From Saccharum officinarum (Eukaryota; Streptophyta; Magnoliopsida; Poales; Poaceae), in assembly GCA_020631735.1 (NCBI GenBank), contig CM036201.1:75530353-75594352 (forward strand): a stretch of DNA of 64,000 nucleotides, read 5' to 3'. Positions 1-10,677 of this stretch are shown in pieces. The notes below the pieces were generated by a model. It saw only the letters and a list, made by a program, of their open reading frames with translations. It did not search any database and had not been told where the DNA came from. The translations under genes and the position numbers were made by a program. Each line of letters begins with the position of its first letter. Position 1 is the first letter of the stretch.

Positions 1-710
1 AACGCGACGTGCCAACGTCGACGACGATGAATTCCAGACTTAGAAAAATTCTAAGTCTGAAAACAGCCGCTGATTCAATCTTCGAGCCTCTGTTTGACTT
101 ATTTCCAAGTTGATCTAGCTCTTGGTCCAAAAACAAAGTTTGTTCTACATGATATGTACTACAACTTTCATTTAAGGTCCAACCTCAAAACTGGTATAGA
201 ACCTACTGTTCTACTTTAACCAAAGTAGGATCACGATGAAGCTTAAATTATCCTTTTTGATCAATTGGAGCATTTTCTGGGCATTTGCTCAACACAAACC
301 TTTCTTGACTTTTGTTGTAGAGTCCATCTAGAGTCGTTTGGGCAAGGTTACAAGGTTTTGTTGATGACCTATATTTCCATCCACTTAATAATGCAATTCC
401 AGCACTTAGTAAAGTCATTCCAACAAGCATATAACTTATCATTTCATGTGACTTTTTGATTCCAGACGTCATGAAACTTTTCCAGGGATCAATATAGATA
501 GGTACTAAGGTGAGACATGTGAATATATTGCAATAACTCTACCCAAGCATATATCTTGAAAATGGCCTATATATAAAGCAAGGTGCAACAGCCAAGTTTA
601 GATTGGGGCTCCTGCCATAGGTTGACCTTGACATCATCATCTCCACTTGATCTATCATGTTTAAGCTCAAACCCACTGCTTAACTGGTGACAAACACCTC
701 GGGTGTTACA
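1..710. mobile_element. Right part of a probable Gypsy (Tekay/Del-like) LTR
   Basis: The stretch ends at 701-710 with GGGTGTTACA, the usual right terminus of grass Tekay/Del-type chromovirus LTRs, which begin TGTAACACCC. A TATA-like ATATATAAAG lies at about 568-579, at a plausible LTR promoter distance from that end. An 11-bp perfect hairpin sits at 35-59 (CAGACTTAGAA with its complement, 3-base loop). No coding domain is recognisable. The left end lies outside the window, so I cannot tell a solo LTR from one end of a full element. The family name is inference from the terminal bases only. Confidence 0.4.
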
Positions 711-1420
711 TAAGAAGAGCAGACTCTAAGGAGCCGAGTCAGTTTGGAGCCGAGCCGTCTGTGATTTGTCTCCAGCTGAGGGTCCTGTAGACCTGTACAG
801 GTGTCGTCAGATGGAGCCGGTGACACGCGGCAGGCATCAGCCAAGGGGGCGCACGCGAGCTGCAATATGCCCATCGCTCACCCAATTTTCTTCCTCAACG
901 GCAGCAGGAGGCGCCTTTGCTTGCATGTTCATGTCCACGAGACCACGACTCCCATCGCCACCTTTCTTAATTTCTTTCATTCATTCATTCATTCTTTCTT
1001 CTCCAATTTCCAGCATGCAGCGAGACAGTCGGAAACCGAAGAAAGCACAGCTAGCACGGACCACAGGTCCACATCCACAAGACCATCACACCACATGTGT
1101 GCTATCGCTGTCGCTGTGCATGCATGCGCCCAAGCAAACATGGCGGGATTGGCGGTCGGTCGGAGTGGTGCCGCGTCATGTCATGCATGGCCCCGCTACC
1201 TTTCTCGCTGAACGCCACCGTACCACCATCTAGCCACCAGCTCCGACAAAGCTCTCGGATGAGATGAGATGAGATCAGGCCCTGCCCGTCTCGGTGTTTA
1301 AGCAAAGTTGCTCTCATTTTTTTAAGTTAACAAAGCGAATGAAAGCGTATGTTGTGCTGCTGAGTGCTGACAGGTAGGGTACAGTCCCCTAGCTGATCGT
1401 CTATGGCGTGCTACACTCTT
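711..1420. other. No gene recognised; short microsatellites
   Basis: Mixed-composition DNA without a supportable gene. It holds an imperfect ATTC repeat at about 973-1003 and a GATGA repeat at about 1258-1275. The open frames here overlap, lack domains and look fortuitous. Confidence 0.5.
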
Positions 1421-1484
1421 ACTGTTAGTGGGCGGTATCATTGGATTGGATTGGGTGGCGTTTACATTAGATTACATCAGATTC

Positions 1485-1486
<2 letters not shown>

Positions 1487-1567
<81 letters not shown>
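1487..1567. repeat. (AT)n microsatellite, 81 bp
   Basis: Uninterrupted AT dinucleotide run. The equivalent place in duplication copy B (about 2482-2491) has only about 9 bases of AT, so the tract probably expanded after the duplication. The open frame across it is a repeat artefact. Confidence 0.97.
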
Positions 1568-1569
<2 letters not shown>

Positions 1570-2081
1570 TGGGCTATTCCATTATTAAACTAACGGTGCT
1601 ACGTACGTACGTGATCACCATCATCATCACGTACGCAGGCAGGCAAGGCAGACATCCCCTGTCACGTTGGCAGAGTACCAGGAGTAACCGAGGCAGTAGT
1701 ACAAGAGGCCAAGACAGAGTTGTTCGGCCGACTGAATTTGATTTGTTATGGCGAGTTACTGGCCGGGGTTAGGACCTGCACGGCGTGAACCTGCTCTGGT
1801 TGTGTAGTAGGAATACGTATCCACCGCACCGCACCACACCACACCACACAGGCACAGCAGGCAGAGTGGCAGACAGAGGCACACACAGCTAGCACGCTGT
1901 TACCAACCCCCGTGCCGTGTGCCCGGGAGTGCCCGCGCCCGATGCAACATAAGAGTATACGACGCACGAGGACGCGTACTATTAGTTGCGCTAGTTTACA
2001 CTACTGGAAGTACACAGTACGCGAGAACAAGACAACCAAGGAGGTACATTTCCTGCATATATATTCAGCTGAAAAGGACTC

Positions 2082-2313
2082 AGGCCGTTCACTTTCTAAA
2101 ATATTTCCTCTGTCATCCGTCACATCGAATTTTTGGACTCATGCATGGAACATTAAATGTAGGTAAAAAAATAACTAATTGTACAGTTTATCTGTAAAGG
2201 TCGAGATGAATCTTTTAAGCCTAATTAATTTATGGTTGGATAAATTTTGTCAAATAACAACGAAAGTGCTACAGGAATATCTCTCCCAAATATTTGGGAA
2301 CTGAACACAGCCT
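2082..2313. mobile_element. Tourist-like MITE in copy A
   Basis: Termini AGGCCGTTCAC and GAACACAGCCT are inverted, and the interior carries family landmarks (ATGCATGGAACATTAAATG, AGCCTAATTAATT, AACAACGAAAGTGCTACAG). The matching place in duplication copy B (about 3919) has no element. Flanks suggest ACTC on both sides, so the target duplication is less clear than in other copies. Confidence 0.7.
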
Positions 2314-2533
2314 ACTCCATATCTGGCCATCTGCATACGTACTACATTGCCTTGTGACCAAACAGTAGCCTAGCACAAGCCTACAGACAGCTTTGCATTG
2401 CATTGCATTGTTAGTGGGCGGTATCATTGGATTGGATTGGATTGGATTGGGTGGCATTTACATTAGATTACATCATATTAGAATATATATAGATGGGCTA
2501 TTCCATTATTAAACTAACGGTGCTACGTACGTA

Positions 2534-2774
2534 CTCCCTCCGTCCCACAAATAAGTGAACGTTTTTGACTTCTACACTCTATGTTTGACCATTTGTCTTA
2601 TTTAAATTTTTTTTATAAATAATAAAATAAATAAATCATTATGAAAATATCTCTAATGATTGAATAAGTCGTAACAAAACAAATAATATTTATTAAAAAA
2701 TTTTAAATAAGACGAACGGTCAAACAAGAAGTGTAGAAGTCAAAAACGTACACTTATTTGTGGGACGGAGGGAG
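2534..2774. mobile_element. Stowaway MITE, 241 bp, with TA target duplication
   Basis: Terminal inverted repeats begin CTCCCTCCGTCCCACAAATA and are near-perfect over more than 50 bases. TA lies on each side (2532-2533 and 2775-2776). Copy A of the surrounding duplication keeps the unoccupied site (GTGCTACGTACGTACGTGAT near 1598), which fixes the boundaries. A nearly identical copy lies at 42201-42440. The element has no coding capacity; a Tc1/Mariner-type transposase would be needed to move it. Confidence 0.95.
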
Positions 2775-3071
2775 TACGTGATCACCATCATCATCACGTA
2801 CGCAGGCAGCCTGCCACGTTGGGGGTAGTATAATATGTAAGTATAAGTACAAGAGCTTTTTTCGAAGAACCCTGATTAATTAGGAACCATCTGACGGCCG
2901 CGAGTTACCTACCTGCTCTGGTCGTGTAGTAGGAGTATCCTATCCACCGCACCACACCACGCACACAGCAGGCAGACAGAGGCACATCTGACGGCCGCGA
3001 GTTACTGGGGTTAGGACCTGCACGGCTGCACCTACCTGCTCTGGTCGTGTAGTAGGAGTATCCACCGCACC

Positions 3072-3668
3072 CAGGGTTAAAAAAACCGCTCGGTCCGGCC
3101 TAACCGGGCCGGACCGGTTCTGGTCCGGTCCGGTTAGGTGTTCCCCAAATTCAAATTTAAAATTTGAAAAAAAAAAATGCTGAAAATTTTTTAAAAATAG
3201 TTCATGATTTATAGAAGCCAATGGTGTAAAAATTTTTCAAATTTGAGTTCGTTTAGTATTTATTTATACGTATAGAAGTTTGAAAAAAAAGAAAAAAAAT
3301 CTCGGTACTGGCCCGTTAAGACCCCCAAATTCAAATTTAAAATTTGAAAAAAAAACAAAAAATGCTGAAAAAATTCCTAAAAATAGTTCATGATTTATAG
3401 AAGCCAATGGTGTAAAAAATTTTCAAATTCGAGTTCGTTTAGTATTTATTTATACGTATAGAAGTTTGAAAAAAAAAAGAAAAAAGAAAATTCCAAACTC
3501 AAACCGAGCGGTAAACCGCTTAAACCGAGCGGTTACCGCTCCAAACCGCCCGGTAAACCGGTGACAAACCGAACCGAAGGCGCGTTTGAATTCAAATTCA
3601 AACCGGACCGATAAACCGGAACCGGAGGCCCGGCGGTTTGGGGTGACCGGTCGGTAAAAAAAACCCTG
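3072..3668. mobile_element. Non-autonomous hAT-like element, 597 bp
   Basis: Termini CAGGGTTAAAAAAACCG and CGGTAAAAAAAACCCTG are inverted. Flanks ACCGCACC and TCCGCACC agree at 7 of 8 positions, fitting an 8-bp hAT target duplication. Subterminal parts are rich in CCGGTCCGG-like words. The interior holds two direct copies of a segment of about 155 bases (near 3145-3300 and 3330-3485), starting CCCCAAATTCAAATTTAAAA and ending GTATAGAAGTTTGAAAAAAA. No transposase. Confidence 0.75.
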
Positions 3669-4036
3669 TCCGCACCACACCACGCACACAGCAGGCAGAC
3701 AGAGGCACGGACACAGCACGCTGTTACCAACCCCGTGCCGTGTGTGCCCGCGCCCGATGCAACATGCATCAGCATATACGACGCACGAGGACGTCTAGTT
3801 TACACTGGAAGTATACAGTACGCGAGAACAAGAAGACAACGAAGGAGGTCTACATGTCCGCTTCATCATACTATACAGATACAGTACATTTCCTGCATAT
3901 ATATATTCAGCTGAAAAGGACACACAGATATCTGGCCATCTGCATACGTACATTACCTTGTGACCAAACAGTAGCCAAGCACAAGCCTACAGAGTACACA
4001 CAGATTGCATGCATGCATTGCGTTGCCAACGACCTC

Positions 4037-4185
4037 GGTCTCGTTTGGCTGGCTGGTGGCCGGTAGCTGAGGCTGATTCGTTGTGAGAGAAAAATACTGT
4101 TGGCTGGCTGGTGGCTGGTGACAGGTGCTGAATTGGTGTGAGAGAAAAGCACTGCTGGCTGGCAACCAGCCAGCCGAACAAGGCC
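4037..4185. mobile_element. Small foldback MITE (GTTCGGCTGG family)
   Basis: Ends GGTCTCGTTTGGCTGGCTGG and CCAGCCAGCCGAACAAGGCC are inverted copies. Inside, a block of about 60 bases containing TGTGAGAGAAAA is present twice in tandem. Relatives lie near 8096, 16040 and 32585. The ends resemble those of the Harbinger element at 38411-42015, so it may be a deletion derivative of that type. Confidence 0.6.
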
Positions 4186-4798
4186 GAGGGCAGATTGGTG
4201 ATTGATACGCTGTTTGAGACTCTACAAGTACTAGCGTTTTTTATTCTTTTTTGCCGGAGACAGATTGGTGAGAGTGACTGGGACTTCCCCACGCAACGCA
4301 CAGGCACAGCGCGCCGCCGGAGGCGGGGGCCATCAGTCGGCACTCGGCACGGCAGTCGCTGCTGGTCAGGTCAGCTGGTGTGGGTGTGGAGCCGCGCGAG
4401 GAATGGGCACCGTCCTCCACTCCACCTCCAGCCCGGCAGCCGTACTCGGCACTCGCTCGATGACAAACGACAGTTGCACAGCAGACGCAGCACACCGGAC
4501 GACGACGGACGTGGGGCGTGTCCTCCATACTGTATCATCGAACCAACACCTTCAGCGACCCAATCATAGCTTCGCCCTGCACACGACGGCACCAGTGCGC
4601 GTTCGCTACACCTACGGGGCATCGGGACTGCGTCACTTGAGACCGACCGGAGGTGGTGAGGCTGCATCAGTAATAACTCTTACAGCGACAGGACTGTCCT
4701 GTTTGGCTTACGATGAGAGAAAAAATTAAAAAGTATGGCTGAAACAGTGCTACCGAATAGGACGGATATTGCATAACCAGACGGATATTGCATCTGTT
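4186..4798. other. GC-rich stretch, no gene recognised
   Basis: Several overlapping frames stay open because of GC bias, but none shows a domain, a sensible start context or codon periodicity. No repeat family is recognised. Confidence 0.4.
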
Positions 4799-4811
4799 CA
4801 CGGAGTCTTCT

Positions 4812-5560
4812 ATTTCGGGACGGAGGGAGTATAGCCTTCGTCACTAAATAAACTAATCCTAAGAGCTATCTTAAATTAAATATTTCTAAATTTGACCAAA
4901 TTCATAGACAAGATAGTCAATATTTATGATATAAAATTAGTATAATTAATAATACATCATAAAACATATTTTTGTATGATACGCTCATCTAGAGTGCGTT
5001 CGGCTGCCAGCCACACGCTGCCACGCGCAGTGTGGCGGCGCCTAAGGTAGTGTTTAGATGGTGTAAAAGTTGGTGTAAAGTTCCTATAGCACTTTTCGTT
5101 GTTATTTGGTAAAATTTATCCAATCATGGACTAACTAAGCTCAAAAGATTCGTCTCGACATTTACAGACAAACTGTGCAATTAATTATTTTTTTATCTAC
5201 ATTTAATACTCCATGCATGCGTCTAAAGATTCGATGTAACGGAGAATCTTGTAAAATTTTTGGAATTTTGAAGGAAGTAAACACCCCTAAGATGTGGCGT
5301 TAGAAATTGTAGCCATAGCTATGGTATGTTTTTCAACTAGAAATGTATGTAGCTGCCGCCTACCGCATATGAAAGCTAAACTAAGCAGCAGTCTTTCATC
5401 TGTGGCACGCCGCAGTTTAGGCTGGCACGTGTGGTGGGAAACCAAATACCCTCTTAATGTCATACATATTTATGTTCTTCTCTATAAGTTTAGTCAAATA
5501 TAAAAAAAGGTTTAATTTAAAACAACTCTTAGAAGTGATTTATTTAGTGATAGAGGGAAT
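4812..5560. mobile_element. Degenerate Stowaway-like sequence broken by an insertion
   Basis: GGACGGAGGGAG followed by TA at about 4818-4831 is a Stowaway terminus. Just beyond, TCACTAAATAAACTAATCCT at about 4841 and its approximate inverted partner ending near 5557 (AAGTGATTTATTTAGTGATA) look like the two ends of an older element. They are separated by about 450 bases of unrelated DNA (4990-5450), which itself contains the Tourist element at 5046-5287. Confidence 0.45.
5046..5287. mobile_element. Tourist-like MITE with TAA duplication
   Basis: Ends GGTAGTGTTTAGAT and AAGTAAACACCCC are inverted, flanked by TAA at 5043-5045 and 5288-5290, as PIF/Harbinger-mobilised elements produce. Interior landmarks (TCATGGACTAACTA, AGATTCGTCTCG, CTCCATGCATGC) place it in the family that recurs through the window. 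Confidence 0.85.
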
Positions 5561-6267
5561 ATGTTAACGTCGTATCATCTCTAGCTTATCTAAAGCCCAC
5601 TTACCTGGTGTAGAAATGCAGGGCTTGTTCCACATGACCGGTAGCTGTTCCGTTAGATAGATTAGCTTCTCATGCCTAGTCTCTAAATCTCCAATGTAAT
5701 CCGATTGATGGTTTATACGACTGATACTGTTTTATTATAAGAGAAAAATATTATATCATAACCGATAAGTTCAAGTGAACAGGATAGGCTAGCACACGGT
5801 CGGGAACGACCGGTGTATTTGTACGAGAGCACAAACCGTGTATAGACATGCATTTGCCTCTCTACATAAAGAAATAGCATGGAAGGTGTTTTGATGGACA
5901 TGCCTTGAGATGCACTCTTCCATCAATACCGTACTCCAGTATGCACTCCTACAAGGCTACACCTCTTTGAAAGCTTAAATCCGCTGCTGGTCCCTTTATT
6001 TGCTTTATTCTTCGGTACTACTTCAGCAGTATGTTTTAACGAACGAAAAATATTTTCTTCTCAGGCCAAATTAGCATAAGCTAAGTTTTAGCCAAATGAA
6101 CAGGACCTGATGGCCTGAATCACACGGATAAACACAAAGCAGATAAAAAAGCGTTACTACGTTTAGTACTACTACACGTACGTACACTACACGCAATCAT
6201 CCCCTCCCCTCACAACCAGCAGCCGGTGAGCGAGCATGAGATTTCCTGAAAGTCTCCGCATGAGTAA
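5561..6267. other. No gene recognised; MITE crumbs
   Basis: About 700 bases without a gene. Short pieces near 5735-5795 (AAGAGAAAAATATTA, AGTTCAAGTGAACAGG) and 6025-6110 resemble parts of the small foldback family also seen at 16040-16154, but no complete element is present. Confidence 0.4.
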
Positions 6268-6503
6268 GGCGCAGTTTAGTTCCCACAAAATTTTGCAAAA
6301 TTTTTCAGATTCTCCGTCACATTGAATCTTTGACACATGCATGAAGCATTAAATATAGATAAAAAATAAAACTAATTACACAGTTTAGACAAAAATGGAC
6401 GAGACAGATCTTTTAAGCCTAATTAGACTATAATTGGACAATATTTACTGAATAACAACGAAAAAGTGCTACAGCGTCTTTTTTGCCGAATAACAACCGG
6501 CCC
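6268..6503. mobile_element. Tourist-like MITE upstream of the IRKI gene (1 of 3)
   Basis: Starts GGCGCAGTTTAGTT, ends AACAACCGGCCC, flanked by TAA at 6265-6267 and 6504-6506. It has the family landmarks (CACATGCATGAAGCATTAAA, AGCCTAATTAGAC). No coding capacity. Confidence 0.85.
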
Positions 6504-6523
6504 TAATAAAACAAGAGGCCTGA

Positions 6524-6764
6524 GGGTGTGTTTAGTTGTCTCTGGAAAATTTTTGGAAGTACAGTAACTCTTTCGTTTGTATTTGGTAATTAGTGTCCAA
6601 TTATGAACTAATTAGGTTCTAAAGATTCGTCTCGTGATTTACAATCAAACTGTGTAATTAGTTATTTTTTACCTATATTTAATGTTCCATGCATGTGTCC
6701 AAAGATTCGATGTGACAGATAATCTTGTAAAATTTTTGGAATTTTAAAGGAAATGAACACACCC
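6524..6764. mobile_element. Tourist-like MITE upstream of the IRKI gene (2 of 3)
   Basis: Starts GGGTGTGTTTAGTTG, ends GAACACACCC, flanked by TGA (6521-6523) and TAA (6765-6767). The right TAA also serves as the left flank of the next element, so the two abut with a shared trinucleotide. Confidence 0.85.
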
Positions 6765-6767
6765 TAA

Positions 6768-7005
6768 GGGCCGGTTTAGTTGAATTTTTTTTGCAAAACG
6801 ATATTGTAGCATGTTTCGTTGTTATTTGGTAATTAGTATCCAATCATGGTCTAATTAGGCTTAAAAGATTCGTCTCGTCCATTTCGTCTAAACTGTGTAA
6901 TTAGTTTTATTTTTTCTATATTTAATGCTTTATGCATGTGTCCAAAATTCGATGTGACGGGAATCTGAAAAATTTTACAAAATTTTCTGGGAACTAAACC
7001 GGGGC
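6768..7005. mobile_element. Tourist-like MITE upstream of the IRKI gene (3 of 3)
   Basis: Starts GGGCCGGTTTAGTTG, ends AACTAAACCGGGGC, flanked by TAA at 6765-6767 and 7006-7008. It ends 245 bases before the start codon at 7250, so the proximal promoter or 5' leader of that gene begins directly at its edge. Confidence 0.9.
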
Positions 7006-7249
7006 TAAGACAAAACAGCCAACCAAGAACCAACCAGCAGGAACAAGCCATTATTCCTTTCTTCCCCTCTCTGCCTGCGGCACGGCATCCACCATCCACG
7101 GTGTCTCAGTCTCCGCTACATTAATTTCCAGCCCCCCAATGACGAGAGCTCCCCGCCTCCACTCCGTCCACGCCTCCGGCCAACCGCAGTAACTGCAGCG
7201 CAGCCCGAGCCACCAGCCAAAGGCGCGACCTTTGACCCGCGCCGGCGCC

Positions 7250-10200
7250 ATGGCCGCTGACGCCACCGCCTCTTCCTCCTCCTCCTCCGCCGCTTACCTC
7301 CCGCCGGCGCTCCCGACCTCGCGCCAGGACATCCAGGCCGCCGTCGCCAAGGCCGCCGAGCTGCGCGCGCTCCACGCCGCGCTCCTCCAGGGCGGCGGCG
7401 GCGGCGCCGCCGCCGCCTCCAATGCCGGGACCTACGCCAGCGCCAGCCGCAGCCCCGCCGTCATCCGCCTGCCGCCGGCCGCGTCGCCGGCGCTCACCAG
7501 GCCGGGCCTCTTGCTCGCCGCTGCCGCCGAGGACTACCCCGTGTTTGCACCGGTAAGCGGACTGGAGAGCCTCTGAAACTTCTTGCAGCCACGTTTGTTT
7601 GTTTATTTCTTGGCACCAGGAGCAAGTGTTTGTGTGTGTGAAAGGTGCATGCTTTGCTGCTGGATTCGCGTGTCTTGCCTTCCCTTGCTAATGTTTTCGT
7701 AAATTTTGTGACTGTTTGATGCTAAGTCAGTGGTGGACTCGATTGTTCTTCTAGTTGCGACAATGTTCTTTTGGGAGGTTAACTTGGATTTGGGCGTAGA
7801 TTCCAGTTCAAACTTCAATCGATGGAGTTTGGTTGGAGTCAAGCTACAAGCCCAGAACAGTATAAGCGGGTACTTGATTGCATTTCATTTTACTTAAGTA
7901 ACCTGGTGGATCTGCTGTCTAGTAGGTGTTTTCAGTAACTCCGAACTAAAATACAGAAAAAATCAAGGATTTGTGAAGATAAATCTTTTCTCATTTTGAA
8001 CGTACAGTTGCAGAGGAATGATTTTGCTACTTGATTTGTTTTCTGTCAACATCTAAGAGCATTCTACTCATACGCTTTGACGGAATGGGCGGAATGGGCC
8101 GGTTCGGCCGGCGGAAAAGCCGGCTGATTTCGATTGATTTAATAGTATTATGTGAGAGAATAAGCTGAAATAAGCTGAAACAAATCGAAACATGACCTGT
8201 AGAACAAGGCCAATATAATGAGCCATTTCCTCCGCACATCTTTTGTTGTTATTTGGTAAAATTTGTCTAATCATGGACTAACTAGGCTTAAAAGATTCGT
8301 TCCGACATTTATAGACAAACTATATAATTATTTATCTTTTTTACCTATATTTAATGCTCTATGTATGCGTGGAAAGATTCGATGTGATAAGTAGAAGAGG
8401 AAATATTTTGGGTTGGCATTGGAAGTAAACACACCCTGAACTTTATTTAAGCTGTCATGTTGTCTGAAAAGGTTGTTTTGCTGTATAGTGGAACATCATT
8501 ACATGAAAATATAAAAATCCAGGGTCTCCTCACTCCTGGACTCCAAACCGATGTGCATAATCAATTGGTTTTTACTTTTAGGGTGTGTTTAGTTCCGCGA
8601 AAAGGTGTAAAAAAAGTACTGTAGCACGTTTTGGTTTTATTTGGTAAATAGTGTCCAATCGTTGACTAATTAGGTTCAAAACATTCGTCTCGCAAAGTAC
8701 AACCAAGCTGTACAATTAGTTTTTGATTTCATCTACATTTAGTACTTCATGCATGTATCGCAAGTTTGATGGGACGGAGAATCTTTTGTTTGCACAGTGT
8801 TTTTTTTTTTTAAGGAACTAAACACAGCTTTAGAAATAGGTAGAACCCTGCTTTTAAGAAAGCGCACTGCACGAGAGTATGGCCAAAAGGGCCCAGGACT
8901 GGCTGGGGATGCCAGCATACGAGTAGAGTACTGACTGGCACTCGCAAACGTGAAGAATCAATTGATCAGTAGTATGGTAGTATCATGTTTCCACTGAAAT
9001 TATGAAACATTAAATGGTTGTGTTAAATGTGTTGCCTGCTGGTACTACAACATTTTCCCATGGATCGTGCATGTTTTGCTTCATGCTGCTGTACTTTCAG
9101 TTCCAGTCCGTATTGTAACATAAACCTTGCTGCTTTCTTTGATGAATTCCCAGACTTATGATGAAGAGCCCTTGGGTGGAATGAACTACATTCGCCAAGA
9201 TAACAGGAGTCTGTCTGAGAACTGGAGTGGCATCGGTTTGGACCATGATGGCCTAGAAGACGAGGTGGCGTTCTCGGATTTTGACAATCACAACACCTTC
9301 TCTTCGTCAAACAGCGAGCTCCATTTCTCTTCATCAAATGAGCACCTGCGGAACAGAAAGGCGTGCAGAAACCATCCGTCACTCCTTCAACCCGCCCTCT
9401 CTGCTGACAGTGTGATTAGGTCAGCCAGCAGGTTGACAGACTTAACAGAATTTAAGGCCGTTACAACATGTAATACCTGCAAGCCTGCAACTATCAGTCG
9501 GGACACTGAAGCTGATGCCAAGTCCTTGAAGAACCTCAATTGCACCGCGCCGCTGTCAAACTACCACCCTGCTGCCTTCTCCCGGACAAGACACAAAGGG
9601 CCACATATTCTCTCCTGGCTCTTACCAAAGTCAAAGAGGAAACCGAAATCAGACATGTCACCGAACACCATCGAATGTGAGAACATGTCACAGCTTCTGA
9701 AGGACTGGGGCGTGTTCTCACTGGAGTCCCTGAAGAAAGAGGTTGTTGAGGCCAATGAGCATAGGGATGCTGCCCTGCAAGAAGCATCAGAGATGAAATT
9801 ATCACTAGGAGAATTGACTACCAAGCTAGTGAGCCTGGAAACATACTGTTCGGAATTGAAGAAGGCTCTAAAGCAAGCGACGAGCGCAAAGACCATGCAA
9901 TGTCACTCAAAGAGATCGACTAGATCAGTTAGTGGGAGCAGAGACAATTCCTTGCCCGTCAGTCATGAAGTTATGGTGGAAGGGTTTTTACAGATAGTAT
10001 CCGAGGCCCGTCTTTCTATAAAACAGTTCTGCAAGGTATTGATACAGCAGGTTGAAGATGCTGACAACGGACTATCAGATAAGCTAAATTTACTCCTACA
10101 ACCGTATCAAATCACGCTAAATGACAAGCACCCGAAACTATTGTTGTATCACATTGAAGCTCTGATGAACCAAGCAATGTACCAAGACTTCGAGAATTGC

Positions 10201-10677
10201 ACATTCCAGAAGAACGGGTCGCCCAAGTGCCTCGACCCTAAGCAGGACCGGCAGGAGAGCTTCGCCTCGTTTGTCGCGCTGCGCAACCTGAGCTGGAACG
10301 AGGTCCTGAAGAAGGGCACCAAGTACCACTGTGAGGACTTCAGCCGCTTCTGCGACCAGAAGATGAGCTGCATCGTGTCCACCCTGAACTGGTCGTGGCC
10401 ATGGGCCGAGCAGCTGCTGCAGTGCTTCTTCGTGGCGTCCAAGTGCATCTGGCTGCTCCACCTGCTGGCGTTCTCCTTCAGCCCGCCGCTGACGATCCTG
10501 CGGATCGAGGAGAACAGGGCGTTCGATCAGACGTACATGGAGGACGTGCTGTTGGACAAGCAACGGTCGCAGAACCATCCCTCGTCGTCGTCGCAGGTGA
10601 AACTCATGGTGATGCCTGGGTTCTATGTCCAGGACAGGCTGCTCAAATGCAGGGTGCTCTGCAGGTACAGCAGCTAG
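7250..10677 (+). CDS. IRK-interacting protein (IRKI) homologue, two exons
   Basis: Coding exons 7250-7552 and 9154-10677, 607 residues by reading. The donor (CCG then GTAAGC) and acceptor (CCCAG then ACTTAT) join in phase 0 between residues 101 and 102. The start at 7250 has a strong context (GCGCCATGG). The protein has a conserved N-terminal stretch (TSRQDIQAAVAKAAELRALH), an SPAVIRLPPAASPAL segment, a basic patch near PKSKRKPKSD, a coiled coil at about residues 300-345 (NEHRDAALQEASEMK onward), and a long conserved C-terminal half from about 372 (HEVMVEGFLQIVSEARLSI) to LLKCRVLCRY. The Arabidopsis family member binds the receptor kinase IRK at the plasma membrane; the biochemical role is unclear. 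The 1.6 kb intron carries two Tourist-like elements and one foldback, and three more MITEs sit just upstream. Nothing looks broken. Confidence 0.93.
8096..8237. mobile_element. Foldback MITE relic in the IRKI intron
   Basis: GGTTCGGCCGGCGGAAAAGC, then ATTATGTGAGAGAATAAGC, then GAAACATGACC match the element near 32585-32705. It abuts the truncated Tourist element that follows. Boundaries are approximate. Confidence 0.5.
8238..8436. mobile_element. Left-truncated Tourist-like MITE in the IRKI intron
   Basis: Interior and right end (GGAAGTAAACACACCC followed by TGA) match the element at 32308-32551, including the unusual GAGGAAATATTTTGGGTTGG block. About 45 bases of the left end, including the terminal repeat, are missing where the foldback relic begins. 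Confidence 0.7.
8581..8829. mobile_element. Tourist-like MITE in the IRKI intron
   Basis: Starts GGGTGTGTTTAGTTCC, ends GGAACTAAACACAGCT, flanked by TTA at 8578-8580 and 8830-8832. Intact and inside the intron, so presumably spliced out with it. Confidence 0.88.

Larger units (their letters stand above)
1421..2410. repeat. Tandem duplication, copy A
   Basis: Head-to-tail copy of the 2411-4010 unit. Shared blocks in the same order include TTAGTGGGCGGTATCATTGG (1424 and 2411), the segment ending in GATGGGCTATTCC, the GCCCGCGCCCGATGCAAC block (1930 and 3745), the block with TATTCAGCTGAAAAGGAC and the block with TGTGACCAAACAGTAGCC. Copy A differs by a long AT microsatellite (1487-1567) and a Tourist-like MITE (2082-2313), and lacks the Stowaway and hAT insertions of copy B. 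No gene is visible inside. Confidence 0.85.
2411..4010. repeat. Tandem duplication, copy B
   Basis: Second copy of the 1421-2410 unit, enlarged by a Stowaway MITE (2534-2774), a hAT-like element (3072-3668) and a further internal duplication of the segment with CTGCTCTGGTCGTGTAGTAGG (2919 and 3037). It ends in the block with TGTGACCAAACAGTAGCC at about 3959. No gene is visible. Confidence 0.85.

Noticed and set aside
1403..1588. Frame with alternating Ile-Tyr
   Set aside because: Translation of the AT microsatellite.
7232..7249. Six-codon upstream extension of the IRKI frame
   Set aside because: Begins at TTG, not ATG; the ATG at 7250 has the better context.
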